From Methanomethylovorans sp. PtaU1.Bin093 (GTDB lineage: Archaea > Halobacteriota > Methanosarcinia > Methanosarcinales > Methanosarcinaceae): DNA of 64,000 nt. The notes beneath the pieces are model-generated. The model was not told the origin of the DNA and made no database searches. It saw only the letters and a program-made list of their open reading frames with translations. Positions within the stretch are counted from its first letter, which is position 1, and each line of letters opens with the position of its first letter. The translations under genes were made by a program, and so were the position numbers. The DNA lies in NCBI RefSeq assembly GCF_002067275.1, contig NZ_MVQX01000059.1:1-64000 (forward strand), in the 5' to 3' direction. Below, piece after piece: positions 18,757-27,966 of the stretch.

Positions 18757-18853
18757 TAAGGTTTTTAGACCATTTCTCTGTCATGTCCTGGTGCAACCTT
18801 TTAAATAGTTGGATGTTTGGTTAGATAGCCTGTTAATTGTTCAAAGGATAAAC

Positions 18854-20215
18854 ATGGTAAGTGAAGAAGAACTGCGTTCGAAAAGCATCTGGAAGCTCTT
18901 CCAGAGATTTGTTTTTCCGGCCATTATGGGTATTATAGTAGCTGGTGTGCAGACCATAATCGATGGATATTTCATAGGCAATGGTGTGGGAAGTCAGGGG
19001 CTTGCAGGCGTCACTCTGGCTTTTCCGGCGGTGATGTGCATTGTTGCTGTAGCTGTGATGATGGGCATGGGCTCTTCCAGCCTGGTGGCCCTTGAGCTTG
19101 GCAGGTCCAACAGGTATAAGGCAGGGAAGATAGTAGCCAATATTTTCCCTCTTGTGTTCGTTGTGGCTGCTGTCATCACAATAGCGGGTCTTGCATTTGG
19201 CGACCCGCTTTTAAGTTTGTTCGATGCGCCTGCAGTTGTACAGGACATGGCAGGCGATTATCTGCGTGTGGTACTCATTGGCTCTGTGTTCTTCCTGCTT
19301 ACCATCACTCTTGACCCTCTTGTCAGGAACGATGGCTATCCGATGATAGCCATGAACATCATGGTGGTCTCCGTATTGACCAATCTGGTGCTTGACTATA
19401 TATTTGTCATGAGGATGGATATGGGCGTCACGGGGGCCGCTATTGCAACGGTAATAGCTTTCGCGGTAAGTGCGGTTCGTCTGATGCTGCATTTCTTTAG
19501 CAGCAAGGCAGGTCTGCGGGTCAGTTTCAGGAATTTGAGGTTCGAGCCACAGACCGTGCACAGAATAATGGAGGCAGGGCTGCCTTCCTTTGCCATGCAG
19601 CTGTCGGTGTCCATACTGTTCTTTGCGCATAATTTCGTTTTATTACAATATGGTTCTGATGCCGACGTATCAGCCTATGGGATAATGGGTTATTCGTTCT
19701 CCATATTCTACATGCTGTTCGAAGGTATTGCAGTGGGGGTGCAGCCGATCATAGGGTTCAATTACGGTGCTGGTCTGTATGACAGAGTGTGCAGGACCCT
19801 GAAACTTGCAATGGTTGCATGTGTAGCAGTGGGTGCTTTGGGATTTCTGGTATTCTTCCTGTTCCCTGAAAAAGTGGTGCAGTTCTTCACTCCGGGTGAT
19901 CCTCTTCTTCTTGAGGTCACTGTGGGAGGCATGAGGATATTCGTGCTTTCATTGATCGTACAGGGTGTGGTGGTTGTGAACGCCACCTACTTCCAGTCCA
20001 TAAACCGGGTAAGATCTGCCCTGTTCATCCACCTGGGCAAGATATTCATCTTCCTGCTACCCCTTCTGTTCACATTGCCCATGGTATTCGGGCTCAAAGG
20101 AGTGTGGCTCGCAACCCCCGCAGCCGATTACCTGATGTTCTTCATAGTGATGGTCATGCTCGCCGAAGAACTGAAGGAGCTACAGGGGGAGAATAAGTCG
20201 TGTAGTTACAAGTAA
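18854..20215 (+). CDS. MATE-family multidrug/sodium antiporter
   Basis: About 453 residues with 12 predicted membrane helices in two MATE repeats. The start is the ATG at 18854 (MVSEEELRSKSIWKLFQRF), just before the first helix and after a GGATAA element; an upstream in-frame ATG at 18809 is less likely. Typical segments are IIDGYFIGNGVG near 35-46 and GIAVGVQPIIGFNYGAG in the second half. It would export cations or organic toxins using Na+ or H+. No regulator is adjacent, so its substrate cannot be inferred. Confidence 0.92.
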   Translation: MVSEEELRSKSIWKLFQRFVFPAIMGIIVAGVQTIIDGYFIGNGVGSQGLAGVTLAFPAVMCIVAVAVMMGMGSSSLVALELGRSNRYKAGKIVANIFPLVFVVAAVITIAGLAFGDPLLSLFDAPAVVQDMAGDYLRVVLIGSVFFLLTITLDPLVRNDGYPMIAMNIMVVSVLTNLVLDYIFVMRMDMGVTGAAIATVIAFAVSAVRLMLHFFSSKAGLRVSFRNLRFEPQTVHRIMEAGLPSFAMQLSVSILFFAHNFVLLQYGSDADVSAYGIMGYSFSIFYMLFEGIAVGVQPIIGFNYGAGLYDRVCRTLKLAMVACVAVGALGFLVFFLFPEKVVQFFTPGDPLLLEVTVGGMRIFVLSLIVQGVVVVNATYFQSINRVRSALFIHLGKIFIFLLPLLFTLPMVFGLKGVWLATPAADYLMFFIVMVMLAEELKELQGENKSCSYK

Positions 20216-20295
20216 CCTGCAGAAAACGACTTGATATTTGCCCGATTCCGCAATATTAATATGTTAAGTACTTATTTACAACATATTCCTTTTGT

Positions 20296-20380
20296 GCGGG
20301 GGTTGCCCAGCCAGGTCAAAGGCGCAGGGCTTAGGACCCTGTTTCGTAGGAATTCGTGGGTTCGAATCCCACCCCCCGCA
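20296..20380 (+). tRNA. tRNA-Leu (TAG)
   Basis: An 85-nt class II tRNA with a long variable arm. Acceptor stem GCGGGGG/CCCCCGC with discriminator A. Anticodon stem CAGGG/CCCTG with loop CTTAGGA, anticodon TAG (reads CUA, Leu). The T arm is GTGGGTTCGAATCCCAC. CCA is not encoded. Confidence 0.96.
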
Positions 20381-20536
20381 TGCGAAATTTTCTGTAAGGT
20401 CATTTCAAATTTTTTGCACGCCAGAATCCGGATTAAGCAACACCGTTCTATTGCAAAAACAGTTACTTCCGATTTTTGAACGCTTATGGTTACAATATCT
20501 TAAATTATTATGAAAAAATGGGTTTTTGATCTGAAG

Positions 20537-21331
20537 TTAAATTTCAGTTATTGGTGTAGAATCTTTCAGGTAGTAATCAAAAAGCTCTTTTACCCAGTTG
20601 ACAACACTCTGACCTCTACATAACATAAACTTATTATCAAACTCTCCATTATTTTTTAGCGCACATATTAGAGAATGAACACTATCAAATGTAAAGTATA
20701 AAAAATTCATCTCTTTGTTGTAAACATACATGTTGAAGGATTTGTACTTAATAAATTTTGAAAACTCTTCTTGATATTCTGTTCTTATCAGTTTAAGTAG
20801 TTCTTGAGAAACGATATAGTGGAAATCAACATTATTCTCAAGCATTTCTGTGACTATCGGATCAAAATTAGGGTAGAGCATAGTAGTAACTGTATATACA
20901 GTAGGGGATACTTCATAATTTGGGTTAAGAGATTTGTGTACATTAAATAATTCTGTAAGAGAAGGATTTATTATTTCGCAGTTCTTAAGCTGATCTATTT
21001 TTTTTAAGAGATAGGATGGGATGAAATCAAGATTACGACTTCCCCAGTAATCAATGTCACTGTCGAAAACTTCAGTTTTATATAGTAAAGGACTCATATC
21101 CTCAACAATGAGTTTTCCAATAGTTGTCAACTCATAAGTATCAGCATAGTGGGAAATAAGAGAGTGGTTTTCAAGTACCTTCATCTGAGGAAGTAGTGCT
21201 TGTCTAGTAGTATCCAAGCATTTGAGAAGGTATTCCGTTTCCTTTGCCCCATCCCTCAACAAGAGGAGAACAACCTTTCTCTTCTCTGAAGCAAATATCA
21301 CGTCAAGCAACGTTTTTTTCATTTGCAGCAT
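20537..21331 (-). CDS. FilR1/DUF1724-type winged-helix regulator
   Basis: A 264-residue regulator. The N-terminal winged helix (about 5-80) includes LKCLDTTRQALLPQMKVLENHSLI as recognition helix and turn. The C-terminal methanogen-type FilR1 (DUF1724) domain contains the YELTTIGKLIVEDMSPLL transition. The family is expanded in Methanosarcinales and linked to control of methanogenesis and stress genes. It is transcribed away from the encapsulated-ferritin homologue across a 274-bp shared promoter region, so it may control itself and that gene. Confidence 0.86.
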   Translation of the reverse strand: MLQMKKTLLDVIFASEKRKVVLLLLRDGAKETEYLLKCLDTTRQALLPQMKVLENHSLISHYADTYELTTIGKLIVEDMSPLLYKTEVFDSDIDYWGSRNLDFIPSYLLKKIDQLKNCEIINPSLTELFNVHKSLNPNYEVSPTVYTVTTMLYPNFDPIVTEMLENNVDFHYIVSQELLKLIRTEYQEEFSKFIKYKSFNMYVYNKEMNFLYFTFDSVHSLICALKNNGEFDNKFMLCRGQSVVNWVKELFDYYLKDSTPITEI

Positions 21332-21605
21332 CTCCTAACAAGCAAAATACTGTTCATTGAGCAACACTTTATATTTAGTATAGTGGATGTAAACAAAAAT
21401 ATTTAACCTAAATGAAATGAATCTACTTAATATCTTTGCGTATAAATTAAATTTCTATTACTGAACGTACAGGTTTAAATTTCTTCCCACACCCCAAACC
21501 TCTCCTTTATATGATCATTTAAATTAGAATGCCAATCTTTCTTAGCATTATGTTTCATATAATGTATCTTCAGAGATTCCAGCTTTCTCCCAAAAGGTAT
21601 ATGTT

Positions 21606-21920
21606 ATGAAAACTCATATTCAAATCGGTGATAGTATGATACACGAAGACAGGAATAAGTTATCAGCAAAGACCCAGGATATGACGAGAGCGATCGATTC
21701 ACTAAGGGAAGAGCTGGAAGCAGTCGACTGGTACAATCAGAGAGCAGATGCCTGCACTGACGAGAACCTGAAGAAGATACTGATACACAATGCCAACGAA
21801 GAGAAAGAGCATGCAGCTATGCTCATGGAATGGATAAGGCAGCATGATGAGAACTTTGCCAAGGAGCTGAAAGAGTATCTTTTCAGCGAAGAGGCAGACA
21901 TAGCAAGCCTTGAAGAATAA
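21606..21920 (+). CDS. Encapsulated-ferritin (EncFtn)-family protein without shell gene
   Basis: A 104-residue helical protein that closely follows the EncFtn pattern: EELEAVDWYNQRADACTDE, then HNANEEKEHAAMLMEWIRQHDENF. By spacing the iron ligands would be Glu36, Glu66 and His69, with Trp42 in the conserved DWY. In bacteria EncFtn is a ferroxidase packed inside encapsulin shells through a C-terminal loading peptide. This protein ends DIASLEE with no such peptide, and no encapsulin gene is in the window. AGGT lies 7 bp before the ATG at 21606; an alternative ATG at 21636 follows GGTGAT. Confidence 0.82.
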   Translation: MKTHIQIGDSMIHEDRNKLSAKTQDMTRAIDSLREELEAVDWYNQRADACTDENLKKILIHNANEEKEHAAMLMEWIRQHDENFAKELKEYLFSEEADIASLEE

Positions 21921-21985
21921 AATCGTTTTTCCATTGCGTGTGGGCGTTGATCGCCCGGTTTCGATCCCAAACGATACCTAAGGCA

Positions 21986-22327
21986 TCATTTATACTTCCC
22001 GTATGCATTTTTCCATGCATCTGCTATTTTGATGAATTCCTCATAACCGTTCTGTCTGATGAATTCTGTCGCCTGCCTGTATTTGGTATATTTGTATCCT
22101 TTTTTGCCATAGAACTCATTGATGGTCTGGCATTTCTCAATTTCCGGGCAATCAGCACAGGAATTATAGTTCCTGCTGATGCAGCAGACCTTGATCCTGC
22201 ATTTAGCCTTGCTGAGATCACGCTCTTTATTATCGTATCCGAGCTTACATCCATTGCACATTTGCTCTTTTAATACCTTGCATGTTCCGCAATATGCGCC
22301 ACAGCAGCCTATTTCCATTATAGACAT
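21986..22327 (-). CDS. Cysteine-rich DUF3795 protein
   Basis: A protein of about 113 residues starting MSIMEIGCCGAYCGTCKVLK. It has Cys pairs CC-x3-C-x2-C, CNGC, CRIKVCC and the SCADCPEIEKC segment typical of DUF3795, suggesting a metal site (zinc or Fe-S). The second half is helical with FIRQNGYEEFIKIADAWKN. I prefer the Met at 22327 to the one at 22339 because the family begins close to the first Cys pair. The function is unknown. It diverges from the HEAT-repeat gene over a promoter with 14-bp direct repeats. Confidence 0.85.
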   Translation of the reverse strand: MSIMEIGCCGAYCGTCKVLKEQMCNGCKLGYDNKERDLSKAKCRIKVCCISRNYNSCADCPEIEKCQTINEFYGKKGYKYTKYRQATEFIRQNGYEEFIKIADAWKNAYGKYK

Positions 22328-22333
22328 GTGTTC

Positions 22334-22428
22334 AACCACTTACATTCAGCCACTTACATTTAACCACTTACTTTTAGGCGAGAGTATGTTTTAAACATCT
22401 TTCTCCTAAAACTTAACTACTTACAAGA
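22334..22428. repeat. 14-bp direct repeats in a divergent promoter
   Basis: Three contiguous 14-bp units, AACCACTTACATTC, AGCCACTTACATTT and AACCACTTACTTTT, cover 22334-22375. A diverged fourth, AACTACTTACAAGA, is at 22415-22428. They lie between the DUF3795 gene and the HEAT-repeat gene, where iterated regulator sites could act. Confidence 0.8.
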
Positions 22429-22448
22429 TGCATCTATAGTAAAATTAT

Positions 22449-22808
22449 ATGGGGTTATTTCACATGCTATTTGGATTTGGTAAGCCAGATGTTAAAGATA
22501 TGGAAAAGAAAAAAGATGTTGATGGACTCATTAAAGCACTGGAGTATGAAAAAGACGTGCAGGTGCGCAGAGAAGCTGCATACATCTTGGGAAAGATCGG
22601 CAATGCCAGCGCCGTTGTTCATCTTATAAAAGCGTTGGAAGATCCTGATAGCTATGTCCGCCGTCAGGCTGCGGACTCTTTGGGAAATATCGGAGATGCA
22701 GGGGCAGTTGCATCCCTTAATAAAGCCTTGCATGATCCCAATAAATATGTCTGTCAGGGAGCTGCAGATGCATTGAGCAAGATAGAGGAAAAGAACGCTA
22801 TGCACTGA
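22449..22808 (+). CDS. HEAT-repeat (PBS-lyase-like) protein
   Basis: A 119-residue protein made of about three HEAT repeats of 31 residues: [49 protein letters not shown] and [12 protein letters not shown]. The family forms short alpha-solenoids that bind proteins; in methanogens such repeats are abundant and mostly uncharacterised. It starts at ATG 22449, close after the 14-bp repeats. It is cytoplasmic. It precedes a 1.2-kb stretch without intact genes. Confidence 0.88.
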   Translation: MGLFHMLFGFGKPDVKDMEKKKDVDGLIKALEYEKDVQVRREAAYILGKIGNASAVVHLIKALEDPDSYVRRQAADSLGNIGDAGAVASLNKALHDPNKYVCQGAADALSKIEEKNAMH

Positions 22809-22996
22809 ATATTTCATCTGCTTTGCAGATAGCTGCTTCTGATTTGGAAGTATGCTTATGCAATAATTTTTGCTTTTTGTTTTATCATATTTTTGATCTA
22901 TGTAATGCATATTAGTTAATAATACTAATAATCATACTAATAACAATAACAATAATGATAATAATAATAATCAAAAAAATAAGAAATAATCTGTTA
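22809..22996. other. AT-rich tract with TAATAA-type simple repeats
   Basis: From about 22913 to 22990 the sequence is dominated by (TAA/CAA)n-like simple repeats containing almost no G. This follows the HEAT-repeat gene and ends at the decayed gene. Nothing else is seen. Confidence 0.6.
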
Positions 22997-23472
22997 TTAA
23001 ATGCCATCTTCAGATGCATTATCTAAATAGAATATGTGCCTCTTACTTTTCTTCTCTTTTCCAAATCTAATGCCTTTCCCAACATATCTATAATCTGTTA
23101 TGTTTACTTTATTTAGGGTTTCTGTTATTGTTTGAGGCAACTTAAAATCTAAAACTGAAAAATGCCTTTGATCTCACGACGACACAGCTAGTTCAAAATC
23201 TATATATTCTCTCTTATTTATTTGACTTCTCGCAATAAAATTTACGTCGAGCTGCTGCATTTCTTTTTCAATTTGAAGGCAACAGGAGTATATAATACTT
23301 TATCATGGTTAATGAAGCTTTATAATACGATAATTTTAAAGTGAGGTCCATAAAGTTTCCTTAAATATGATTTAAGATGATCTATGCAGCTATATATTCA
23401 TTCACACTCATCTTGGACCGCTGAGGAGACTTCAATATGTTGCATTTTTCTTTTTATTTTATTATTATCCAT
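22997..23472 (-). pseudogene. Decayed gene of unknown family (stops and frameshift)
   Basis: Reading leftwards from the ATG at 23472 (MDNNKIKRKMQHIEVSSAVQ) there are in-frame stops (TGA, TAA), and the frame shifts near 23270. A long second piece follows, ending VGKGIRFGKEKKSKRHIFY and stopping at 22997, with one in-frame TGA after ELAVSS. The amino-acid pattern of the fragments is clearly protein-like. I do not recognise the family. The internal stops include TGA and TAA, so pyrrolysine (TAG) does not rescue it. Confidence 0.6.
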
Positions 23473-24028
23473 TTTAAATAAAATCTATACTAAATTTGAA
23501 TCAAAAAAAAAGATGTTAATAGGCCTATATATTATATTATCTCCAAATAAAGAACTAAAATAATTAAAAATCTCTATTTTTGCTTCTATTTCCTAATATA
23601 AGGATTTAAAGGCCTTTTAGCTGGTAAGTATGTTTATATATCTCAAACATAAATGCGAACCTATGCGAAAAACGGGGTTGTTGACAATTGAATACAGCAA
23701 TATCAACACAAGAAATGTTCGATCTCTATGGTCATTTTTTGGTATCTGTACCACCATAGTATCAACACAAAACCGGTGTATTCGAAAGAGTAACTGAAGT
23801 ATCCATTTTGATCTTCAGATCACAGTTTGACAGAAATGAGAACCAAAATGCAAGGTGATCATTCACCCAAAGGTTGCAGGCTCCGGGACATGAGGATATT
23901 GGATGAGATACAGGTTTAATAACTGTATGTTATCCTGGTCATGGATATGCTCTCCTGCACAGGAATTTCGCATTTGAACAAAAATATCGGATTGAATTCA
24001 AACAAATGAAAAGAGAGGTGTACAAAAT
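23473..24028. promoter_or_regulatory. Long leader/promoter region before the disaggregatase-like gene
   Basis: AT-rich to about 23660, with TATA-like TTTATATATCTC near 23633, then a more balanced 350-bp stretch with no open gene. TATCAACACAA occurs twice (about 23700 and 23760), and CTATGGT and ACCATAG form an inverted pair between them. Such a long untranslated leader would be unusual. A GAGAGGTG ribosome-binding site ends the region at 24013-24020. Confidence 0.4.
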
Positions 24029-27000
24029 ATGGTTGAAAGTATATGTTTTAACATCTTCGAAAGATTTAGTGCCCATAGGTGGGCTAAATCCCGTCATGTA
24101 TTGTTAATTGCATTATGGGTAAGTAGTTGCTTATTTGCTCCAAAGACTGCTTTCTCTGAAAAAGATAATACATTAAGAATGAAAAATAGAGACAACACCA
24201 CATTTAAAAAAATATCCGTGTTCTTCCTTGGCCTGTCGTTTTGTTTCCTGTGTTTTTCCATAGTTGGATCAGGTTTGTCCTCAGGTGCGACCGTATATGT
24301 TGATACGGACGGAAGTGGCGACTACAACTGTGACGGAACAAATGATCACGTTGAACTTAATAAAGCACTTGCGTATATTGACAGTATTGGTGGCGGTACT
24401 GTATATCTCAGAGGCCCAAATACATACTGGATAGACAGCACTCTCAAAATCGGTGCAAATACGATCCTTACAGGAGACTCGACCGCTGAAATAAAACTGG
24501 TTGCAAATGCTGGCTGGTCCAGTGAAGTACCTATGATGGCAAACATGGGAACCGATGGTGACATTACGGTCACAGGTTTCATTATTGATGGGAACAGCGA
24601 AAATCAGGGTGTTTCTCTTGGAGCCGGATATTACAATATGATGCGCTTTGAAGGTGGCAATAACATAGAGGTTTCCCACATGCGTCTTGAATGGGGATGT
24701 GGTGACGGGTTACAGGTAAGAAAGGCCAGTAACATTAAATTCACTAACAATGATGTATACAAGCTAGGTCATGATGTTCTATACGCTCTTGGATGCCGTA
24801 ATGTAGAATTTGCTTACAACACCGTTTACACGCGAACAAACAGCGCATGCAGGTTGGCAGATGGTAATACGAATTCTATTATCCATGACAATTTTATAAC
24901 TGGTGAGTCGACAGGACCTGGAATTCAGATCGGCACATCTGCTACTACCAGTCACGTGTTCGACGATATCGAGGTATATAATAACCACCTGTATTCCTTG
25001 AAGGGTTCAGGGATCTGGATAACTGCGAACTATCAGGACAATGTGGTCCATGCCCGCGATGTATACATTCACCACAATATCTTTACAAAAGTTGGACAAT
25101 ATAATACCAACACCGGATACAGCAATGCTGGCATTACCCTTGGTGATTTTGATAATACAATTATCGAGAACAATGTTTTCGATGATGGTGGTCATGCTGC
25201 TATCAAATATTATCTCCGTCCCGACAGACGCCAGCAACAGACCCAGTTTACAACCTATGTAAGAAATAATATCATCATGAACTCAGATGGCGTTTCATCT
25301 GTCACTGGCTCTGGTGTGGGGATATGGAATACCAATCCGACATACTCCAAATTTGTTGTACAGAATAATAATTTTTACAATAATAAGAATGGGGACACGT
25401 ATGGTGGAAGTATAACAATGAGCAATAATCTCAATGGTGATCCACAGTGCGCTGATCCAACCAACTCTAACATTCGATCCCGTGATTACCATCTAAAGAG
25501 CAAAGCAGGTCGTTATTCAAATGGCAAGTGGGTAACTGATGCAGTTTCCAGTCCACTGATAGATGCAGGATATTCAGGATCAGCTTATAGCAGTGAACCT
25601 TCACCCAATGGCGGGAGGATCAATATTGGACGTTATGGTAACACTGGCCAGGCATCCAGGAGTGGTTCAACAGTTCCTAATCAGATCGATGCTGCTCCGG
25701 TTGCTAATGCTGGTGCAGATAAGACAGCGACCGCAGGTTCTTCTGTTAATTTCGATGGAAGTGCTTCTACCGATGACAAAGGTGTAGCTTCTTACTCCTG
25801 GGACTTCGATGCATCGAACGGCATAACATCTGAGGCTACAGGTAAGACAACAACTAAAACATATACAAATGCTGGGACGTACACTGTGACCCTTACTGTT
25901 ACAGATACGGCTGGACAGACAGCCACGGACACGGTGAATGTAGTTGTCAGTGGCACAACAACGCCCACAGGTCCAACTACACCCACAAACCCAACTACAC
26001 CTACAGACCCAGCTACTTCCACGCCAGGTTCGGTTTCATATTCTGCTGCCTATGACAACAGATTGCGCGAATCTTTGCCAACAACGGTACTTCCAAGTTC
26101 CAATTTTATCGACATAGGAAGACTTGGAACAAGTAGTTACAGAGATGTGATGATGTTCGATCTAAGTGGCTACAGCACAACCGATACAATATCTAAGGCG
26201 ACTCTGTCTCTTTACTGGTATTATGAAAGCGATACACGTACTTCTGACACTGTGGTTGAGATCTACAGGCCAGCTGAGTGGGACCCTAAGTACGTCAGCT
26301 GGAACAACCGTGCCTCTGGTACTGTCTGGAGCACAGCAGGCGGAAACTGGTATGATAAGAACGGCGTTGCCCAGGGCAGTACTCCTTACGCATCTCTGAC
26401 ATTCCCTGCTGGCACTGCTCCTGGTAACAAGTACTATGAGTTCGATGTCACTCAGCTTGTGCAGGAATACATAAGCGGGAAGAGCAAGAATACCGGTTTC
26501 TTCATCAAGGCGAAGACAGAAAATGGTAACTACATTGCTTTCTACAGTTCCGATTGGTCTAACTCTGCCCAGAGGCCCAAATTAACTGTGTCCTCAACAG
26601 CAGGTTCAAGCCAGCCGGCAGATAATGTGCAAGATAATGCGCCAGTTGGCAACGCAGGCGATGACCAGACCGCAGCTGCAGGTTCTGCTGTTAGTTTCAA
26701 CGGAGGCGCTTCCTCCGATGACAAAGGCATAGCCTCCTATTCCTGGGACTTTGATGCTTCAAATGGCATCACCTCTGAAGCTAGCGGGGTTACTGCTACG
26801 TACACATACGGAACAGCCGGGAATTACGTTGTCACCCTGACAGTCACTGATACAAATGGTCAGACCTCAACCGACACAATGAACGTGGTTGTAACTGCAG
26901 CAGTTTCTGCTGATGCTGCCCCGATTGCCAACGCAGGCGATGACCAGACCGCAGCTGCAGGTTCTGCTGTTAGCTTCAACGGAGGTGCTTCCTCCGATGA

Positions 27001-27781
27001 CAAAGGTGTAGCTTCTTACTCCTGGGACTTCGATGCATCGAACGGCATAACATCTGAGGCTACAGGTAAGACAACAACTAAAACATATACAACTGCAGGG
27101 ACGTACACTGTGACCCTTACTGTTACAGATACGGCCGGACAGACAGCCACGGACACGGTGACCGTGGTCGTCAGTGGCACAACAACGCCCACAAATCCCA
27201 CTACTTCCAGCTCGGTCTCCCATTCTGTTAGTTATGACAACAGATTGATCGAGTCATACCCAAGTACAGTCTATTCAAGTTTAGCTTATCTTGACATTGG
27301 TAAAAGCTCAACTCGCTGCAGGGATCTCATGATATTCGATCTGAGTGGCTACAGCACAAAGGACACAATATCTAAGGCAACTCTGTCCCTCTATTGGTAT
27401 TATCCATCGGACAGGACGAGAGCTTCTGATACTGTTGTGGAGGTATACAGGCCGGTTGAGTGGGACCCTAAGTACGTCAGCTGGAACAACCGTGCCTCTG
27501 GTACTTCCTGGGGCACAGCAGGAGGTAACTGGTATGATAAGAACGGTGTTGCTCAGGGCAGTACCCCGTACGCATCTCTTACATTCCCTGCCAGCAAGCT
27601 GGCTGATAACAAATACTATGAATTGGATGTTACTGAACTCGTTCAGGAATACATAAGCGGGAAGAGTAAGAACACTGGTTTCTTCCTTAAGGCAAAGACA
27701 GAGAGTGGTGATTACATTTCGTTCTACAGCTCTGACTCGTCAACTGCTGCCAGGAGGCCCACGCTAACCATAACTAAGTAA
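24029..27781 (+). CDS. Disaggregatase-like secreted surface protein (beta-helix, PKD and DNRLRE domains)
   Basis: A 1250-residue exported protein. Domains: two hydrophobic N-terminal segments (about 24-44 and 60-85), a right-handed beta-helix (about 88-545), PKD domain (554-642), Thr/Pro linker, DNRLRE carbohydrate-binding domain (670-857), PKD (871-955), PKD (964-1050) and a second DNRLRE domain (1063-1250). The layout matches the Methanosarcina disaggregatase family, which degrades the methanochondroitin matrix and disperses cell clumps. A strong GAGAGGTG site supports the start at 24029, although the Met at 24179 alone would give a normal signal peptide. PKD1 and PKD3, and the two DNRLRE units, are nearly identical over long DNA stretches. 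Confidence 0.88.
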   Translation: MVESICFNIFERFSAHRWAKSRHVLLIALWVSSCLFAPKTAFSEKDNTLRMKNRDNTTFKKISVFFLGLSFCFLCFSIVGSGLSSGATVYVDTDGSGDYNCDGTNDHVELNKALAYIDSIGGGTVYLRGPNTYWIDSTLKIGANTILTGDSTAEIKLVANAGWSSEVPMMANMGTDGDITVTGFIIDGNSENQGVSLGAGYYNMMRFEGGNNIEVSHMRLEWGCGDGLQVRKASNIKFTNNDVYKLGHDVLYALGCRNVEFAYNTVYTRTNSACRLADGNTNSIIHDNFITGESTGPGIQIGTSATTSHVFDDIEVYNNHLYSLKGSGIWITANYQDNVVHARDVYIHHNIFTKVGQYNTNTGYSNAGITLGDFDNTIIENNVFDDGGHAAIKYYLRPDRRQQQTQFTTYVRNNIIMNSDGVSSVTGSGVGIWNTNPTYSKFVVQNNNFYNNKNGDTYGGSITMSNNLNGDPQCADPTNSNIRSRDYHLKSKAGRYSNGKWVTDAVSSPLIDAGYSGSAYSSEPSPNGGRINIGRYGNTGQASRSGSTVPNQIDAAPVANAGADKTATAGSSVNFDGSASTDDKGVASYSWDFDASNGITSEATGKTTTKTYTNAGTYTVTLTVTDTAGQTATDTVNVVVSGTTTPTGPTTPTNPTTPTDPATSTPGSVSYSAAYDNRLRESLPTTVLPSSNFIDIGRLGTSSYRDVMMFDLSGYSTTDTISKATLSLYWYYESDTRTSDTVVEIYRPAEWDPKYVSWNNRASGTVWSTAGGNWYDKNGVAQGSTPYASLTFPAGTAPGNKYYEFDVTQLVQEYISGKSKNTGFFIKAKTENGNYIAFYSSDWSNSAQRPKLTVSSTAGSSQPADNVQDNAPVGNAGDDQTAAAGSAVSFNGGASSDDKGIASYSWDFDASNGITSEASGVTATYTYGTAGNYVVTLTVTDTNGQTSTDTMNVVVTAAVSADAAPIANAGDDQTAAAGSAVSFNGGASSDDKGVASYSWDFDASNGITSEATGKTTTKTYTTAGTYTVTLTVTDTAGQTATDTVTVVVSGTTTPTNPTTSSSVSHSVSYDNRLIESYPSTVYSSLAYLDIGKSSTRCRDLMIFDLSGYSTKDTISKATLSLYWYYPSDRTRASDTVVEVYRPVEWDPKYVSWNNRASGTSWGTAGGNWYDKNGVAQGSTPYASLTFPASKLADNKYYELDVTELVQEYISGKSKNTGFFLKAKTESGDYISFYSSDSSTAARRPTLTITK
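25690..27778 (+). repeat. Duplicated PKD-DNRLRE module inside the disaggregatase-like gene
   Basis: The DNA of the first PKD-linker-DNRLRE block (25690-26600) recurs at 26920-27778. Parts of the PKD coding sequence match base for base over more than 80 positions, for example around 25781-25865 and 27006-27090. A third PKD copy at 26640-26895 is more diverged. This points to recent duplication or gene conversion. Confidence 0.85.
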
Positions 27782-27798
27782 GTTAAAAAACAGGTTCA

Positions 27799-27820
27799 GG
27801 AGCGAAAATAAATTCGCTCC
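27799..27820 (+). terminator. Hairpin terminator after the disaggregatase-like gene
   Basis: GGAGCGAA-AATAAA-TTCGCTCC, a perfect 8-bp stem with 6-nt loop 18 bp after the stop, followed by TTTATTTTTTAG. It is a plausible terminator or 3'-end stabiliser. Confidence 0.7.
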
Positions 27821-27966
27821 ATGTTTATTTTTTAGCTTATATTTATAAAAGCAAAGTTTTTTTATGTTTTTTCAGATATTCTTCTTATATCTATTATTTG
27901 CAGTAAGTTTTAAAAACGAAACTACTAGATATCCCTCTATACTCTTTTGATATTAAGGAGGGAGAA

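Noticed and set aside
22997-23472. Pyrrolysine readthrough of a gene with internal stops
   Set aside because: The stops are TGA and TAA, and a frameshift is also present.
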